DNA of 64,000 nt from Schaalia sp. 19OD2882 (GTDB taxonomy: Bacteria > Actinomycetota > Actinomycetes > Actinomycetales > Actinomycetaceae): NCBI RefSeq assembly GCF_018986735.1, contig NZ_CP065521.1:992001-1056000 (forward strand). The letters run 5' to 3'. The first letter of the stretch is position 1. Every line of letters starts with the position of its first letter. Below, in pieces: positions 16,133 to 27,583 of this stretch. The notes below the pieces were generated by a model, which was not told the DNA's origin, searched no databases, and was given only the letters and a program-made list of their open reading frames with translations. Both the position numbers and the translations under genes were made by a program.

Positions 16133-16290
16133 GTTCGGCAGTGAGTCTAACGCCCCGGTGATGGCCACCACAGGTCCTTGGGCATCTGGCGAGTATCGAT
16201 CTGGTCACGAAGACTCTGGAGGCCGGTGGTCGCGTGCCCGGTGCGCGCCCGCCCCGCCGACGCAGGTGGCCCGCGCCAGCACGAGGGGCC

Positions 16291-16296
16291 TACCCT
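16291..16296 (+). promoter_or_regulatory. -10 box placing the argS start at +1 (leaderless)
   Basis: TACCCT fits TAnnnT and ends exactly six bases before the argS GTG at 16303, so the transcript probably begins at the start codon. No ribosome binding site is present at the right distance, which agrees. No clear -35 was seen. Confidence 0.5.
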
Positions 16297-16302
16297 TTGA
16301 GG

Positions 16303-17982
16303 GTGACTCCAGAAGAACTCGCCGAACTCATCCGCTCCGCCCTCGTCGAAGCCGCCGCCACCGGCACCCTGCCCCTGGCCGAAGCCGATCTTCCCGACAC
16401 CGTCAAGGTCGAGCGACCCCGCAACCGCGACCACGGCGACTGGGCCACCAACGTCGCCATGCAGCTCGGCAAGAAGGCCGGAATGGCCCCCCGCGACTTC
16501 GCCGTGGCCCTCACCGCCCTGCTGCGCGGCAAGGACGGAATCGACGAGGTCGAGGTCGCCGGCCCCGGCTTCATCAACATCCGCCTGGGTGCCGCCTCCG
16601 CGGGAGAACTCGCGCGGACAATCGTCGAGGCCGGCCCCGCCTACGGCGCCAACTCCTCCATGGCCGGAACCCACGTCAACCTCGAGTACGTCTCGGCCAA
16701 CCCGACCGGCCCCGTCCACTTGGGCGGCGCGCGCTGGGCGGCCGTCGGCGACTCACTGGCACGCCTCATGGTGGCCTGCGGCGCGCAGGTCACCCGCGAG
16801 TACTACTTCAACGACCACGGCAGCCAGATCGACCGCTTCGCCCGTTCGCTGCTGGCCCGCGCCTGCGGCCAGGAGGCCCCCGAGGACGGCTACGGCGGCC
16901 AGTACATTGCCGACATCGCCGCCCAGGTGCGTGCCGACGCCGCGGCCGCCGGTGAGCCCGACCCGGTGACCCTTGACCAGGACGCCGCAGTCGAAGCCTT
17001 TCGGGCTCGTGGCGTGGAACTCATGTTCACCGAGATCAAACAGCGCCTGGCCTCTTTCCGCAGCGAATTCGACGTCTTCTTCCACGAGGACTCCCTGCAC
17101 GCCTCGGGCGCCGTGGCCCGCGCCATCGACGTCCTGCGTGAGCGCGGAGAGGTCTTCGACCAGGACGGCGCCGTGTGGCTGCGCACCACCACCTACGGCG
17201 ACGACAAGGACCGGGTCCTCATCAAGTCCGACGGACAGGCCGCCTACTTCGCCGGAGACGTCGCCTACTACTTGGACAAGCGCCGGCGCGGGGCCGACGC
17301 CGCGATCTACCTGCTGGGAGCGGACCACCACGGCTACATCGGTCGCATGATGGCAATGTGCGAGGCCTTCGGTGACACGCCGGGCGTCAACATGCAGATC
17401 CTCATCGGTCAGATGGTCAACCTCGTCAAGGACGGGGCTCCTGTGCGCATGTCCAAGCGTGCCGGCACCATCGTCACCCTGGACGACCTCGTCGACGCCG
17501 TCGGGGTGGACGCCGCCCGCTACGCCCTGGTGCGCGTGTCCATGGACTCCAACCTGGACATCGACCTGGACCTGCTGTCCTCGCACACCAATGAGAACCC
17601 CGTCTACTACGTCCAGTACGCGCACGCCCGCACATGCAATGTGGCCCGCAACGCCGGCGAACACGGGGTCGCCCGAGAGGCGGGCTTCGACCCGGCCGCC
17701 CTGGACACCCCGGCCGACGCCGAGCTTTTGGGGGCACTGGCCCAGTTCCCCGCCCAGATCGCCCAGGCCGCCCAGCTGCGCGAACCCCACCGAGTCGCTC
17801 GCTACTTGGAGTCCCTGGCCGCCGCCTATCACACGTGGTACGGCCAGTGCCGTGTCACCCCCCGCGGGGACGACCCGGTCGAGGCCGGTCACGTGGCCCG
17901 CCTGTGGCTCAACGACGCGGTCACCACCGTGCTGCGCACAGGCCTGGCGCTGCTGGGCGTGGACGCCCCCGAGAGGATGTGA
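16303..17982 (+). CDS. argS: arginyl-tRNA synthetase
   Basis: 559 aa, the usual length. It charges tRNA-Arg. The N-terminal additional domain (1-110) contains [15 protein letters not shown]. The class I signatures are [12 protein letters not shown] (HIGH equivalent, His 139) and VRMSKRAGT (KMSKS equivalent near 382). The anticodon-binding C-terminus (DALR domain) has [14 protein letters not shown] and ends [17 protein letters not shown] 16303 begins the conserved sequence; the longer frame from 16234 adds only an Arg/Pro-rich stretch. It overlaps or abuts lysA, the classic actinobacterial argS-lysA pair. Confidence 0.96.
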   Translation: MTPEELAELIRSALVEAAATGTLPLAEADLPDTVKVERPRNRDHGDWATNVAMQLGKKAGMAPRDFAVALTALLRGKDGIDEVEVAGPGFINIRLGAASAGELARTIVEAGPAYGANSSMAGTHVNLEYVSANPTGPVHLGGARWAAVGDSLARLMVACGAQVTREYYFNDHGSQIDRFARSLLARACGQEAPEDGYGGQYIADIAAQVRADAAAAGEPDPVTLDQDAAVEAFRARGVELMFTEIKQRLASFRSEFDVFFHEDSLHASGAVARAIDVLRERGEVFDQDGAVWLRTTTYGDDKDRVLIKSDGQAAYFAGDVAYYLDKRRRGADAAIYLLGADHHGYIGRMMAMCEAFGDTPGVNMQILIGQMVNLVKDGAPVRMSKRAGTIVTLDDLVDAVGVDAARYALVRVSMDSNLDIDLDLLSSHTNENPVYYVQYAHARTCNVARNAGEHGVAREAGFDPAALDTPADAELLGALAQFPAQIAQAAQLREPHRVARYLESLAAAYHTWYGQCRVTPRGDDPVEAGHVARLWLNDAVTTVLRTGLALLGVDAPERM

Positions 17983-17984
17983 GC

Positions 17985-19430
17985 GTGGAGTCCACCGACC
18001 TGGACCACGTGCCCGTCGGCGACCTGGTCTGCCCCGAACCCGACGAGCGGCCCGACATCTGGCCGTGGACCGCCACCAGGGACGAGGACGGGGTCCTGCG
18101 CCTGGGTGGTGTGGCCGCCACGGACCTGGCCCGCGACCACGCCACCCCGATCTTCGTCATGGACCGCGCCGACCTGCGCGGACGCGCCACCGTGTGGGCC
18201 ACCACCATGGCCGAGGAGTTCTGGGAGGGCTACGGCATGGCCGGCGGCGACGCCTTCTACGCCGGCAAGGCGTTCCTGTGTGCGGATGTGGTGCGCACCG
18301 TGACCGAAGCCGGAATGGGGGTCGACACCGCATCCCTTGGGGAACTCACCCTGGCACTGCGAGCCGGCGCCGCGCCCTCGAAGGTGGGCCTGCACGGCAA
18401 CAACAAACTGGATGCGGAGATCGAATTGGCCCTGTCCGCCGGAAACGGTCAGGGCATCGAACGCATCTTCGTCGACTCCCTGCCCGAGGTCGCCCAGATC
18501 GAAGGAATCGCCGCCGCCAAGGGCGTCGTGGCCCGGGTGATGATCCGCATCAAGACCGGAGTGCACGCCGGCGGCAACTCCTACATCTCCACCGGCCACG
18601 AGGACCAGAAGTTCGGCGTGGGTGCCTTCGACGGCCAACTGGACCAGGTCGTGGACGCCATCAAGGCCAGCCCCCACCTGGAGCTGCGTGGCCTGCACAG
18701 TCACATCGGCTCACAGATCCAGGGCAGCGCGGGTTTCGTCGAAGCCGCCGGGATCGTCATGGACGTCCTGGCGAAGGTCAGCGCCCAGGTCGGCGCCCCC
18801 CTGCGGGAGATCGACCTGGGTGGGGGAGTGGGCGTGGCCCACACCGGCGCGGATCCGGTCCCCACTTCTCCGGCCGAGGTCATCCGCGAGGTCGCCCGCG
18901 TCATCCGCGACAAGGCTGACGCACTGGGCATCCCCGTGCCGAGGGTCTCGGTCGAGCCCGGCCGCAGCGTCGTGGGACCGACCACCGTCACCCTGTACCG
19001 TGTCGGCGCCGTCAAGGACGCGATCCTGGGCGAGGACTTGAAGAGGCGCCGTTACGTTGCCGTTGACGGAGGCATGGCGGACAACATTCGCCCGGCCCTG
19101 TACGGGGCCCGCTACACCGCGACTTTGGCCAACCGCGTCTCCGAAGCGCCCTTGGTGCGCTCACGGGTGGTCGGCAAGCACTGTGAGAGCGGGGACGTGG
19201 TCGTGTGGGACGTGGACCTGCCCTGTGACGTCACCGCCGGTGATCTGCTGGTCGTGCCGGTGACCGGCGCCTACGGGTACTCGATGGCCTCGAACTACAA
19301 CATGCTCACCAAGCCCGGTGTCGTGGCTGTGGAGGACGGCCGCACCCAGTGGATCGTGCGCCCGCAGACCGTTGAGGACCTGCTGGCCTTGGATGCGGGC
19401 CTGGACGCGGGGCCGTCGGGTCGGGGTTGA
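17985..19430 (+). CDS. lysA: diaminopimelate decarboxylase
   Basis: 481 aa. Converts meso-diaminopimelate to lysine with PLP. Key elements are FYAGKAFLCADVVR with the PLP lysine (Lys 95), GLHSHIGSQI, the phosphate-binding DLGGGVGV, VEPGRSVVGPT, and CESGDVVVWD with the active-site Cys. Two GTG starts are possible: 17979 overlaps the argS stop (GTGA), while 17985 is seven bases after GAGAGGA and is preferred. In most Actinobacteria hom, thrC and thrB follow directly; here hom lies 15 kb further on. Confidence 0.95.
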   Translation: MESTDLDHVPVGDLVCPEPDERPDIWPWTATRDEDGVLRLGGVAATDLARDHATPIFVMDRADLRGRATVWATTMAEEFWEGYGMAGGDAFYAGKAFLCADVVRTVTEAGMGVDTASLGELTLALRAGAAPSKVGLHGNNKLDAEIELALSAGNGQGIERIFVDSLPEVAQIEGIAAAKGVVARVMIRIKTGVHAGGNSYISTGHEDQKFGVGAFDGQLDQVVDAIKASPHLELRGLHSHIGSQIQGSAGFVEAAGIVMDVLAKVSAQVGAPLREIDLGGGVGVAHTGADPVPTSPAEVIREVARVIRDKADALGIPVPRVSVEPGRSVVGPTTVTLYRVGAVKDAILGEDLKRRRYVAVDGGMADNIRPALYGARYTATLANRVSEAPLVRSRVVGKHCESGDVVVWDVDLPCDVTAGDLLVVPVTGAYGYSMASNYNMLTKPGVVAVEDGRTQWIVRPQTVEDLLALDAGLDAGPSGRG

Positions 19431-19559
19431 GGTCCGGGGGTGCGTGTGGCCCCAGAATCGACCGGAGGGAGACCTCTTGTGGCCTCCACTGCAGGTGCTG
19501 TGCACTGAGTCTGCGCCACAGACTGCACGTCCATTTCAGATGTGTGCGAGTATTGTCGC

Positions 19560-21242
19560 GTGAGCGATCTGGATCATCAGAGTACGGATCAAGGGCCTGG
19601 AAATCCCGAAGCCACACATTCACGTGGAAGGCGCGATCGTAGCATTTCGGTGACGGCGGATGAAGAAGTGAAGGCCGCTCGCTCCGGTTCCCGGTATGTG
19701 TGGAGTGCACTGGTTGCCACCATCGTGTTCTCGCACCTGACCTCTGTTGTGCTGGTGTCTCTGATGGCTCCTGGGGACGTTGACATTTCTCAGTCGTCCT
19801 TCGCGGAGGACTTGGTCAAGACCCTGACAACTCGGCTCGATCGAATTCTTGAGTGGGATGACTTCTCACAGGTGACGTCGTTGTTGGCCTTCGTCGCCGC
19901 AATGATCTTCCCGCTGGGTGCCGCTCTGAACCAGTGCATTGATCGCCTGAGGGGACTTTGGTACGCGGTTGACCAAGAGCCCGGCCTGCGCCGGCGCAAC
20001 GCAAATTGGGGTGAGATGGGGTCGCTGCGGCTCCTTGTTCTCATGCTCCTGTTGGTGCATGTCGTTGTTTCGGCACTCCCGTTGGTGGCGTTCTATGGGG
20101 TCGCCCTGCACTCGGGGCCTCGAATCCTTGCAGCCCTTTCGCTGGTGCTTGCGATGAGCTGCCTGATCCAGGTGGTGCGCCTGTTGGTGAGTTACTGGAC
20201 ATTCAGTGACTTCGAGGTTGCCCTCTCGCTTCCGGAGCACAGATCTCGCGTGCAATCGTTGCATGATCGTGATTCGAAATGGCCGAAGTGGATTTCTGGA
20301 ATTCTCCTCGTAGTCGCCATCTGCGTGGGAGCATGTCCCATTCTTTGCGCTGCGCAAGGGGCGAATCCGTGGTCGCAGTTCCCCGTGCTCGTGTTCGCCT
20401 CGTGGCCGGTTGTCATCAACTCCTGGCGCCATGCGACGATCTTGACCTCAAGGCGCTCTTTGCTGGTGAACCTACTCTTCTACGATCTGCCTGGACTCTT
20501 CGTTGCGGCGGTGATACTGATCGCCCTCGAAATCAGTTTCGATCATGGAAAGGAGGGCAACTGTCAATTGTCCACCTGGGTGTTTGGAATGGCCGGACTG
20601 TTGCTCACTCTTGCCGTGATCCTGCGTGATGCGCGACTTGCCGGGTACCTTGGCGGGGCAGGAGACCTGGGATGCCTGCTTGTCGAAGACCACAGGAACA
20701 GGCGGGCAGTGAGCGGTTGGCAAAAGGCGTGGGCGATTGCCTTCTGTGCAGGAGTCATTCTCCTGGTGTGCGGCCCCTGGATTCTTGTCGGCGATGTCGG
20801 CCTGTCATTCGTGAGCCTCTTGGCTGTGTCCGCGGGCCTGCGTGCGGCGTATGTGACATTACGTGCAGGTTTTTGCGCCGTCATGAGCTCGTCGTTTGCA
20901 GGTGTCGGAATCCTCGTCTCCATGCTCGTGCTGCTGGTGGGCCGTGCGGCCACGAGTGAAAGCTTCGGCCCAGCGGTCATCAGCTTGGTCGGAGTCCTGA
21001 TCGTCCTGGTTTTCGGCTGGGGACCATTGCTCACCCCGCGCTGGCCGTGGTTGAAGAGGTGCCCCCTCGATCTCTTGGCGGCATGGGGCCGCGAAGCTGA
21101 TCTGGCCGCTCTGGACCGAGGGCTCAAAGAACGCGGAGACACCCTCGACGACCTCGTGAAGCGCCTGGAGGAGGGAGTCTGCGAGGGGCGACCGGTGGCT
21201 TGCTGGGCGCCGCCCCGCTCGGCACGCACAGGGGCGAAGTAG
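19560..21242 (+). CDS. orphan membrane protein with about 12 helices, unknown family
   Basis: 560 aa; I do not recognise a family. After a polar N-terminus there are about 12 hydrophobic segments (near residues 42-65, 98-120, 150-200 as a pair, 240-262, 270-285, 300-320, 332-352, 388-408, 411-433, 443-464 and 471-491). A soluble tail of about 65 residues follows with a short predicted helix (ADLAALDRGLKERGDTLDDLVKRLEE). Several membrane-embedded Cys residues are notable. Codon use differs from the neighbours: many TTG, GTT and TCG codons and visibly lower third-position GC, which suggests recent acquisition or weak selection. The start is uncertain (GTG 19542, 19560 or 19650; none has a clear ribosome binding site). 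It stands alone between lysA and the subtilase gene. Confidence 0.65.
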   Translation: MSDLDHQSTDQGPGNPEATHSRGRRDRSISVTADEEVKAARSGSRYVWSALVATIVFSHLTSVVLVSLMAPGDVDISQSSFAEDLVKTLTTRLDRILEWDDFSQVTSLLAFVAAMIFPLGAALNQCIDRLRGLWYAVDQEPGLRRRNANWGEMGSLRLLVLMLLLVHVVVSALPLVAFYGVALHSGPRILAALSLVLAMSCLIQVVRLLVSYWTFSDFEVALSLPEHRSRVQSLHDRDSKWPKWISGILLVVAICVGACPILCAAQGANPWSQFPVLVFASWPVVINSWRHATILTSRRSLLVNLLFYDLPGLFVAAVILIALEISFDHGKEGNCQLSTWVFGMAGLLLTLAVILRDARLAGYLGGAGDLGCLLVEDHRNRRAVSGWQKAWAIAFCAGVILLVCGPWILVGDVGLSFVSLLAVSAGLRAAYVTLRAGFCAVMSSSFAGVGILVSMLVLLVGRAATSESFGPAVISLVGVLIVLVFGWGPLLTPRWPWLKRCPLDLLAAWGREADLAALDRGLKERGDTLDDLVKRLEEGVCEGRPVACWAPPRSARTGAK

Positions 21243-21410
21243 GTGCTCGGGGCCGGCAGTGGGCGCACAGCGGATCCTCATGCGTTGCCGTGTCTCACAT
21301 CACGGGAAGTTCTGCGTCTGATCAGGAGCTTCGACAAAGCTTGATGGAAGTGGTCCGCTCGAACGAGTGTGGACCACGCCGATCCACATCGACAACGTGA
21401 GAGGAACATG

Positions 21411-23612
<2,202 letters not shown>

Positions 23613-23656
23613 GCGGCAGGTCACCTTGGAAGACTCCCGGTGACTGAACACACGAG

Positions 23657-23692
23657 CGGATCCGGGGTGCCCACCAGGGTGCCCCGGATCCG
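23657..23692. terminator. hairpin between the subtilase and hrpB (convergent)
   Basis: A perfect 11-bp stem (23657-23667 with 23682-23692, CGGATCCGGGG) with a 14-base loop, extendable by further pairs outside. It lies after the subtilase stop and before the hrpB stop. The remaining intergenic sequence (23613-23861) shows nothing else. Confidence 0.65.
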
Positions 23693-23861
23693 TGTGCCCC
23701 CATCGTCCGCCCAACCATGGCCGGGCGAAAAGGCCGGGCAGGGGATGGCTGCTCCGCCCTGGGTACCGGGCGTACCGGAGAGTTTCGACTTCCCGCCAGA
23801 CATCGGAGGACATGACCGTCCTCGGCGAGGGCGAGGACCGACTCCTCGGCTCGCCCCGACC

Positions 23862-26459
23862 TCAGGTGCGGGGCCGAGGCTTTGCCCGCGACGTCGGCTT
23901 CTCGGTGAAGGGGTCCTCCGGCCAGGGATGCTTCGGGTAACGGCCCCGCAGGTGGGAGCGCACCTGCTGATAGGGGCCGGACCAGAAACTCCTCAGGTCG
24001 GAGGTCACCGCCGTGGGGCGCCCCGCCGGGTCCGTCAAGTGGACGACAAGAGCGACACGCCCATCGGCGAAGGTCGGGGAGTCGACCCAACCGAAGGCCT
24101 CCTGCACACGCAAGGTGAGGATGGGGCGACCGCTGGACCAGTCCAAGGAGCGGGTGGCGCCCGTGGGTATCTCCACACGCTCCGGGGCCAGTTCGTCCAG
24201 GCGCGCGGCCTCGGGCCACGGCAGCATGGCCCGAAGGGCAGCGAGGGTGTCGATCCGTGACAGTGGTGCTCCCGCGGCGAGCCCCGGCAGGTCGCCGGCC
24301 AGCCACATGGCTGCCCGGGCGGCCAAGGCGGCGTCGGAGACATCCGGCCAGGGTGGGCCCAGTGCCTCGTGCAAGGCGGTCATGCGCCAGCGCAGTTCCT
24401 GGGCGGCGCGCGGCCATTCGAGCAGGCCAAGACCCTCTCGCTGCAGCGCCTTGCCGAGAACGTCGAGCGCCGTTCCCTCAGGCACTGCGTCCAGGTGTCG
24501 CGAGACCAACTCAATGGCGCCAAGGGCCTCCACGCGGCGCCCTCGAATGCGCCCCTGGACCAGGTTCGCCTCGAAGCGCCCCTGACGCATGGGTGTGGCC
24601 GCGTACTCGGCGACCACGGGGTTGATCGGGGCGGCGGAGCGGATGAGGGCGTCGCTGACGCCGGGGGTCCTTTGCAACTCGGCGACCGCCAACCATGTGC
24701 TGCCCTCGAGTGGTGACGAGGGCGGCAGTTGTGCGCCCTGTCCGTCCACCATCAGGTAGCGGCTCGTCCCCGGGCGCAGGCGGGCGATCCACCGCGGGTG
24801 CGCCAATGCGACGACGAGGGCGAGGGCTTCGGAGGAAGTGCCCGGTCGAAGGGCCTTCGCCCACTGGTCACCTTCGACGGCGAGGCCCAGCCCCGCCCAC
24901 GTGTCCTGGACCATGTCAGCGCTGACAAGACGCTCCAGGCGCTGGGCCTGTGCACGCATTCGCCCGCCGAGCTCAAGCTCCGACCCGTGCTTGACCTGTG
25001 TGAACAGCCTCGCAAGGTCCGCGTCCCGGACGCGCGGCTCCTCCGCAAGGAAAGCGACCAGGCCTGCGGCCTCATGTGCACCCACCAGAGCGGCCGATTC
25101 GAGCAGAGCGCGGGCCAGTCCGGGCTCCAGCGGAAGCGCAGCAAGGCTGACGCCCAGGTCCGTGACCTCTCCGCTCTCCTCCAACGCCCACATCGCCTGC
25201 AAGGACTGCCGGGCGGCCGTGGCCGCACCATCGGGCACCGGAGTGGGAAGGGCGGGTTCGGGAAGGCCCAGGCGGCGCCAGGTCGCGCACTGGAGAACCA
25301 CCTCGGTGACGTCGGCGGTCTCGATCTCGGGGCGCGTGCGGGCGGGTCTGCGCGCGGACTCCGCCTCCTCCCAGCAGCGCAGGACCGTGCCCGGCCCCAG
25401 TCGGGCGGCGCGCCCGGCCCGCTGGTCGCCACGGGCCCGCGAGGCGGGAACCGTCACCAACATGCCTGCACCCCGCGCCGGATCGAAGCGCGGCTCGCGG
25501 GCAAGGCCAGCGTCGACGACCGTGCGCACACCGGGCACCGTCAGCGAGGACTCCGCCACGGAGGTGGACAGCACCACGTGGCGACGCCCGTCATTGCGGG
25601 GGCTGAGGATGCGGTCCTGCGTGGAGGCGCTCACATTGCCGTGCAGGACGAGGACCTCGACCCCCTCGGGGTTGCCCAGAGAGCGGGCGACCTCGTCGAT
25701 CTCCCACACTCCCGGAAGGAAGACGAGGACGTCGCCATCGCCCTCGTCCAGGGCGCGAGCGATCGTGCGGGCCACATGCGCGCAGAAACGGCGGTCCACG
25801 ACGGTGCGTCCCAAGCGGTCGGTCACCAGCGGGCCGACACCGCGCGGAGGCGGCGCCCACAGGGTGCGAAGGGGGTGGATGCGTCCGGGGACATCGACCA
25901 GGGCAGGCTCCGCATCGCAGTGCCTTCGCAGGTGCGGCAGCAGCATCGCGGTGTCCAGGGTGGCCGAGGTCACCGTCAGGTGAGCTTTCGTACGTCCCGC
26001 TTGGCGACCGGCCAAGAGCATTGCCAGGACCAGATCAGTGTCGAGTTGGCGTTCGTGGAACTCGTCGATCATCACCGCGTCGACCCCGTGCAGGTCAGGA
26101 TCGCGTAGGAGGCGCCGCACCAGGACACCGGGGGTGGCGAATTCGACGCGCGTCGTGCCCGAGCACGAGGACTCGCCGCGCACCGTGTGCCCGACGGATT
26201 CTCCCAAGGGCTCACCGAGCAGGCCTGCGAGCCGCCTGGCGGCCGCTCGCACTGCCACACGCCGCGGCTGGGTGACGAGGATCCTGCCGTCGAAGTGGCC
26301 GGCAAGAAGCGCCGGAAGCAGGCTCGTCTTGCCCGAGCCCGGGGGAGCAGTGACCACCAGTGTGTCTGCGCCAACGAGAGCTCGGACCACCTCCGGCAGG
26401 CCCTCGACGACGGGGAGTTCGGGCGGCCGGGCCAGCAGACGGTCGAAGTCGGAGGTCAC
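23862..26459 (-). CDS. hrpB: ATP-dependent RNA helicase HrpB
   Basis: 865 aa, close to the usual 800-850. DEAH-box superfamily 2 helicase: Walker A in APPGSGKTS (41-45), IDEFHERQLDTDL (a DEFH form of motif II), TVTSATLD (motif III), SVAESSLTVPGVRTVVDAG and QRAGRAARLGPG (motif VI). The HrpB-specific C-terminus ends in SGPYQQVRSHLRGRYPKHPWPEDP. Its physiological RNA target is not known in most bacteria. The ATG lies 26 bp after the epimerase stop, so the two are probably one transcript. Confidence 0.93.
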   Translation of the reverse strand: MTSDFDRLLARPPELPVVEGLPEVVRALVGADTLVVTAPPGSGKTSLLPALLAGHFDGRILVTQPRRVAVRAAARRLAGLLGEPLGESVGHTVRGESSCSGTTRVEFATPGVLVRRLLRDPDLHGVDAVMIDEFHERQLDTDLVLAMLLAGRQAGRTKAHLTVTSATLDTAMLLPHLRRHCDAEPALVDVPGRIHPLRTLWAPPPRGVGPLVTDRLGRTVVDRRFCAHVARTIARALDEGDGDVLVFLPGVWEIDEVARSLGNPEGVEVLVLHGNVSASTQDRILSPRNDGRRHVVLSTSVAESSLTVPGVRTVVDAGLAREPRFDPARGAGMLVTVPASRARGDQRAGRAARLGPGTVLRCWEEAESARRPARTRPEIETADVTEVVLQCATWRRLGLPEPALPTPVPDGAATAARQSLQAMWALEESGEVTDLGVSLAALPLEPGLARALLESAALVGAHEAAGLVAFLAEEPRVRDADLARLFTQVKHGSELELGGRMRAQAQRLERLVSADMVQDTWAGLGLAVEGDQWAKALRPGTSSEALALVVALAHPRWIARLRPGTSRYLMVDGQGAQLPPSSPLEGSTWLAVAELQRTPGVSDALIRSAAPINPVVAEYAATPMRQGRFEANLVQGRIRGRRVEALGAIELVSRHLDAVPEGTALDVLGKALQREGLGLLEWPRAAQELRWRMTALHEALGPPWPDVSDAALAARAAMWLAGDLPGLAAGAPLSRIDTLAALRAMLPWPEAARLDELAPERVEIPTGATRSLDWSSGRPILTLRVQEAFGWVDSPTFADGRVALVVHLTDPAGRPTAVTSDLRSFWSGPYQQVRSHLRGRYPKHPWPEDPFTEKPTSRAKPRPRT

Positions 26460-26485
26460 AGGCCAAGTGTGCCCGGCGGAGGGGC

Positions 26486-27382
26486 TCAGGCCACGTGCCC
26501 GCGCACAGTGAAGGTCAAGGAATGTGTGACCCCGGGTTCCAACTCGACCAGGCCGTCCCCGGAGTTGAAGGCGTTGGGGGCGCAGGTCATCGGTTCAACT
26601 GCCACCCCGCGTCGGCCCAGCCTTTCGCCCGTGTAGACCTGGACCCATCGCGCGTCGGACTCGATCTCCACCCACGAGCCCGTGGCCGGGATCGTCAGAC
26701 GCACCGTCCACGGCCCCTCCGGAAGATCGGTGAAGGCGTGGTCGATGCGAGCGGTCCCGAGGACCCGTCCCTCGCGCAGATCCAGGTCCAGGTCGCCCGC
26801 AGGGCGCAGGGCCACAGGGATGAGGTCCTCGTCGACTTCGGCCACCGTCGCAGCGGGAATCGTCATCGAGTACTCGTCCACCTCGGTCAGGCCCACGGTC
26901 AGGTAAGGGTGACTGCTGGCCCCGTAGGGAGCGGCCTCGACGCCGATGTTCTTCGTCGCAACGGTCACCGACAGGCCCTTTTCCGCGCACAACGCGTAGG
27001 TGACCCAGCATTGGAGGGCCCACGGGTAACCGGGCCTGGGAGCGATGAAGGTCCCCAGAGTCGCCGAGTCCTTGTCCGCGTGCACCACCTCCCAGTCAAC
27101 CCAGCACATGAGCCCGTGCAGGGCGCAGCCCGTCTCGCCCTCGTTGACAGGCACGTCGTGGCGGATCCCCTGCCACGTGTAGGAGCCGTTGGCGATGCGA
27201 TTGGGCCACGGGACCAGCGTCTTGCCCAAGTACCCTTCGGGGATCTCGGTCACAGCATGCGGTTGGAGCAGATCGACCCCGCGCAGAGTCAGCCCGGCGA
27301 TCCCAGCCCCCACAGTGACGACTCGTGCGACGTAGTCGCCACTGGTCAGGACGAGTTCCTTGCCGGATGCTGCAGGGGGCAT
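26486..27382 (-). CDS. aldose 1-epimerase family protein (galactose mutarotase-like)
   Basis: 298 aa with the galactose-mutarotase fold. It carries the substrate Arg in PWPNRIANGSY, the catalytic His in GASSHPYLTVG and the catalytic Glu in GVAVEPMTCAPNAFNSG. It belongs to the compact GalM-like group that equilibrates alpha and beta anomers of aldoses or sugar phosphates. It may serve sugar uptake or glycogen turnover. ATG 27382 is preceded by GGGAGA-type sequence. It shares a short transcript with hrpB; no functional link is obvious. Confidence 0.88.
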   Translation of the reverse strand: MPPAASGKELVLTSGDYVARVVTVGAGIAGLTLRGVDLLQPHAVTEIPEGYLGKTLVPWPNRIANGSYTWQGIRHDVPVNEGETGCALHGLMCWVDWEVVHADKDSATLGTFIAPRPGYPWALQCWVTYALCAEKGLSVTVATKNIGVEAAPYGASSHPYLTVGLTEVDEYSMTIPAATVAEVDEDLIPVALRPAGDLDLDLREGRVLGTARIDHAFTDLPEGPWTVRLTIPATGSWVEIESDARWVQVYTGERLGRRGVAVEPMTCAPNAFNSGDGLVELEPGVTHSLTFTVRGHVA

Positions 27383-27583
27383 GGGTGTCTCCCAAGGTTG
27401 AGGGGCTACTTCGGCGGCGTCGTTGCCTCACCCATGATCCTAGTGCGCATGTCGGATCGGCGGGCGCCGACCGGTCGGCGAGGACGCCATCCGTGTTGAG
27501 AATGGGTCGCGACAAGCAGGAGTAGGATGTATCGACCCCATGGGGAAGACCCCAACCTTCGACACCTACTGAGGAGACACGGC

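Noticed and set aside
13679..16144. 821-codon plus-strand frame opposite the sugar ABC operon
   Set aside because: Antisense to a binding protein and permease with clear motifs; no signal or domain of its own.
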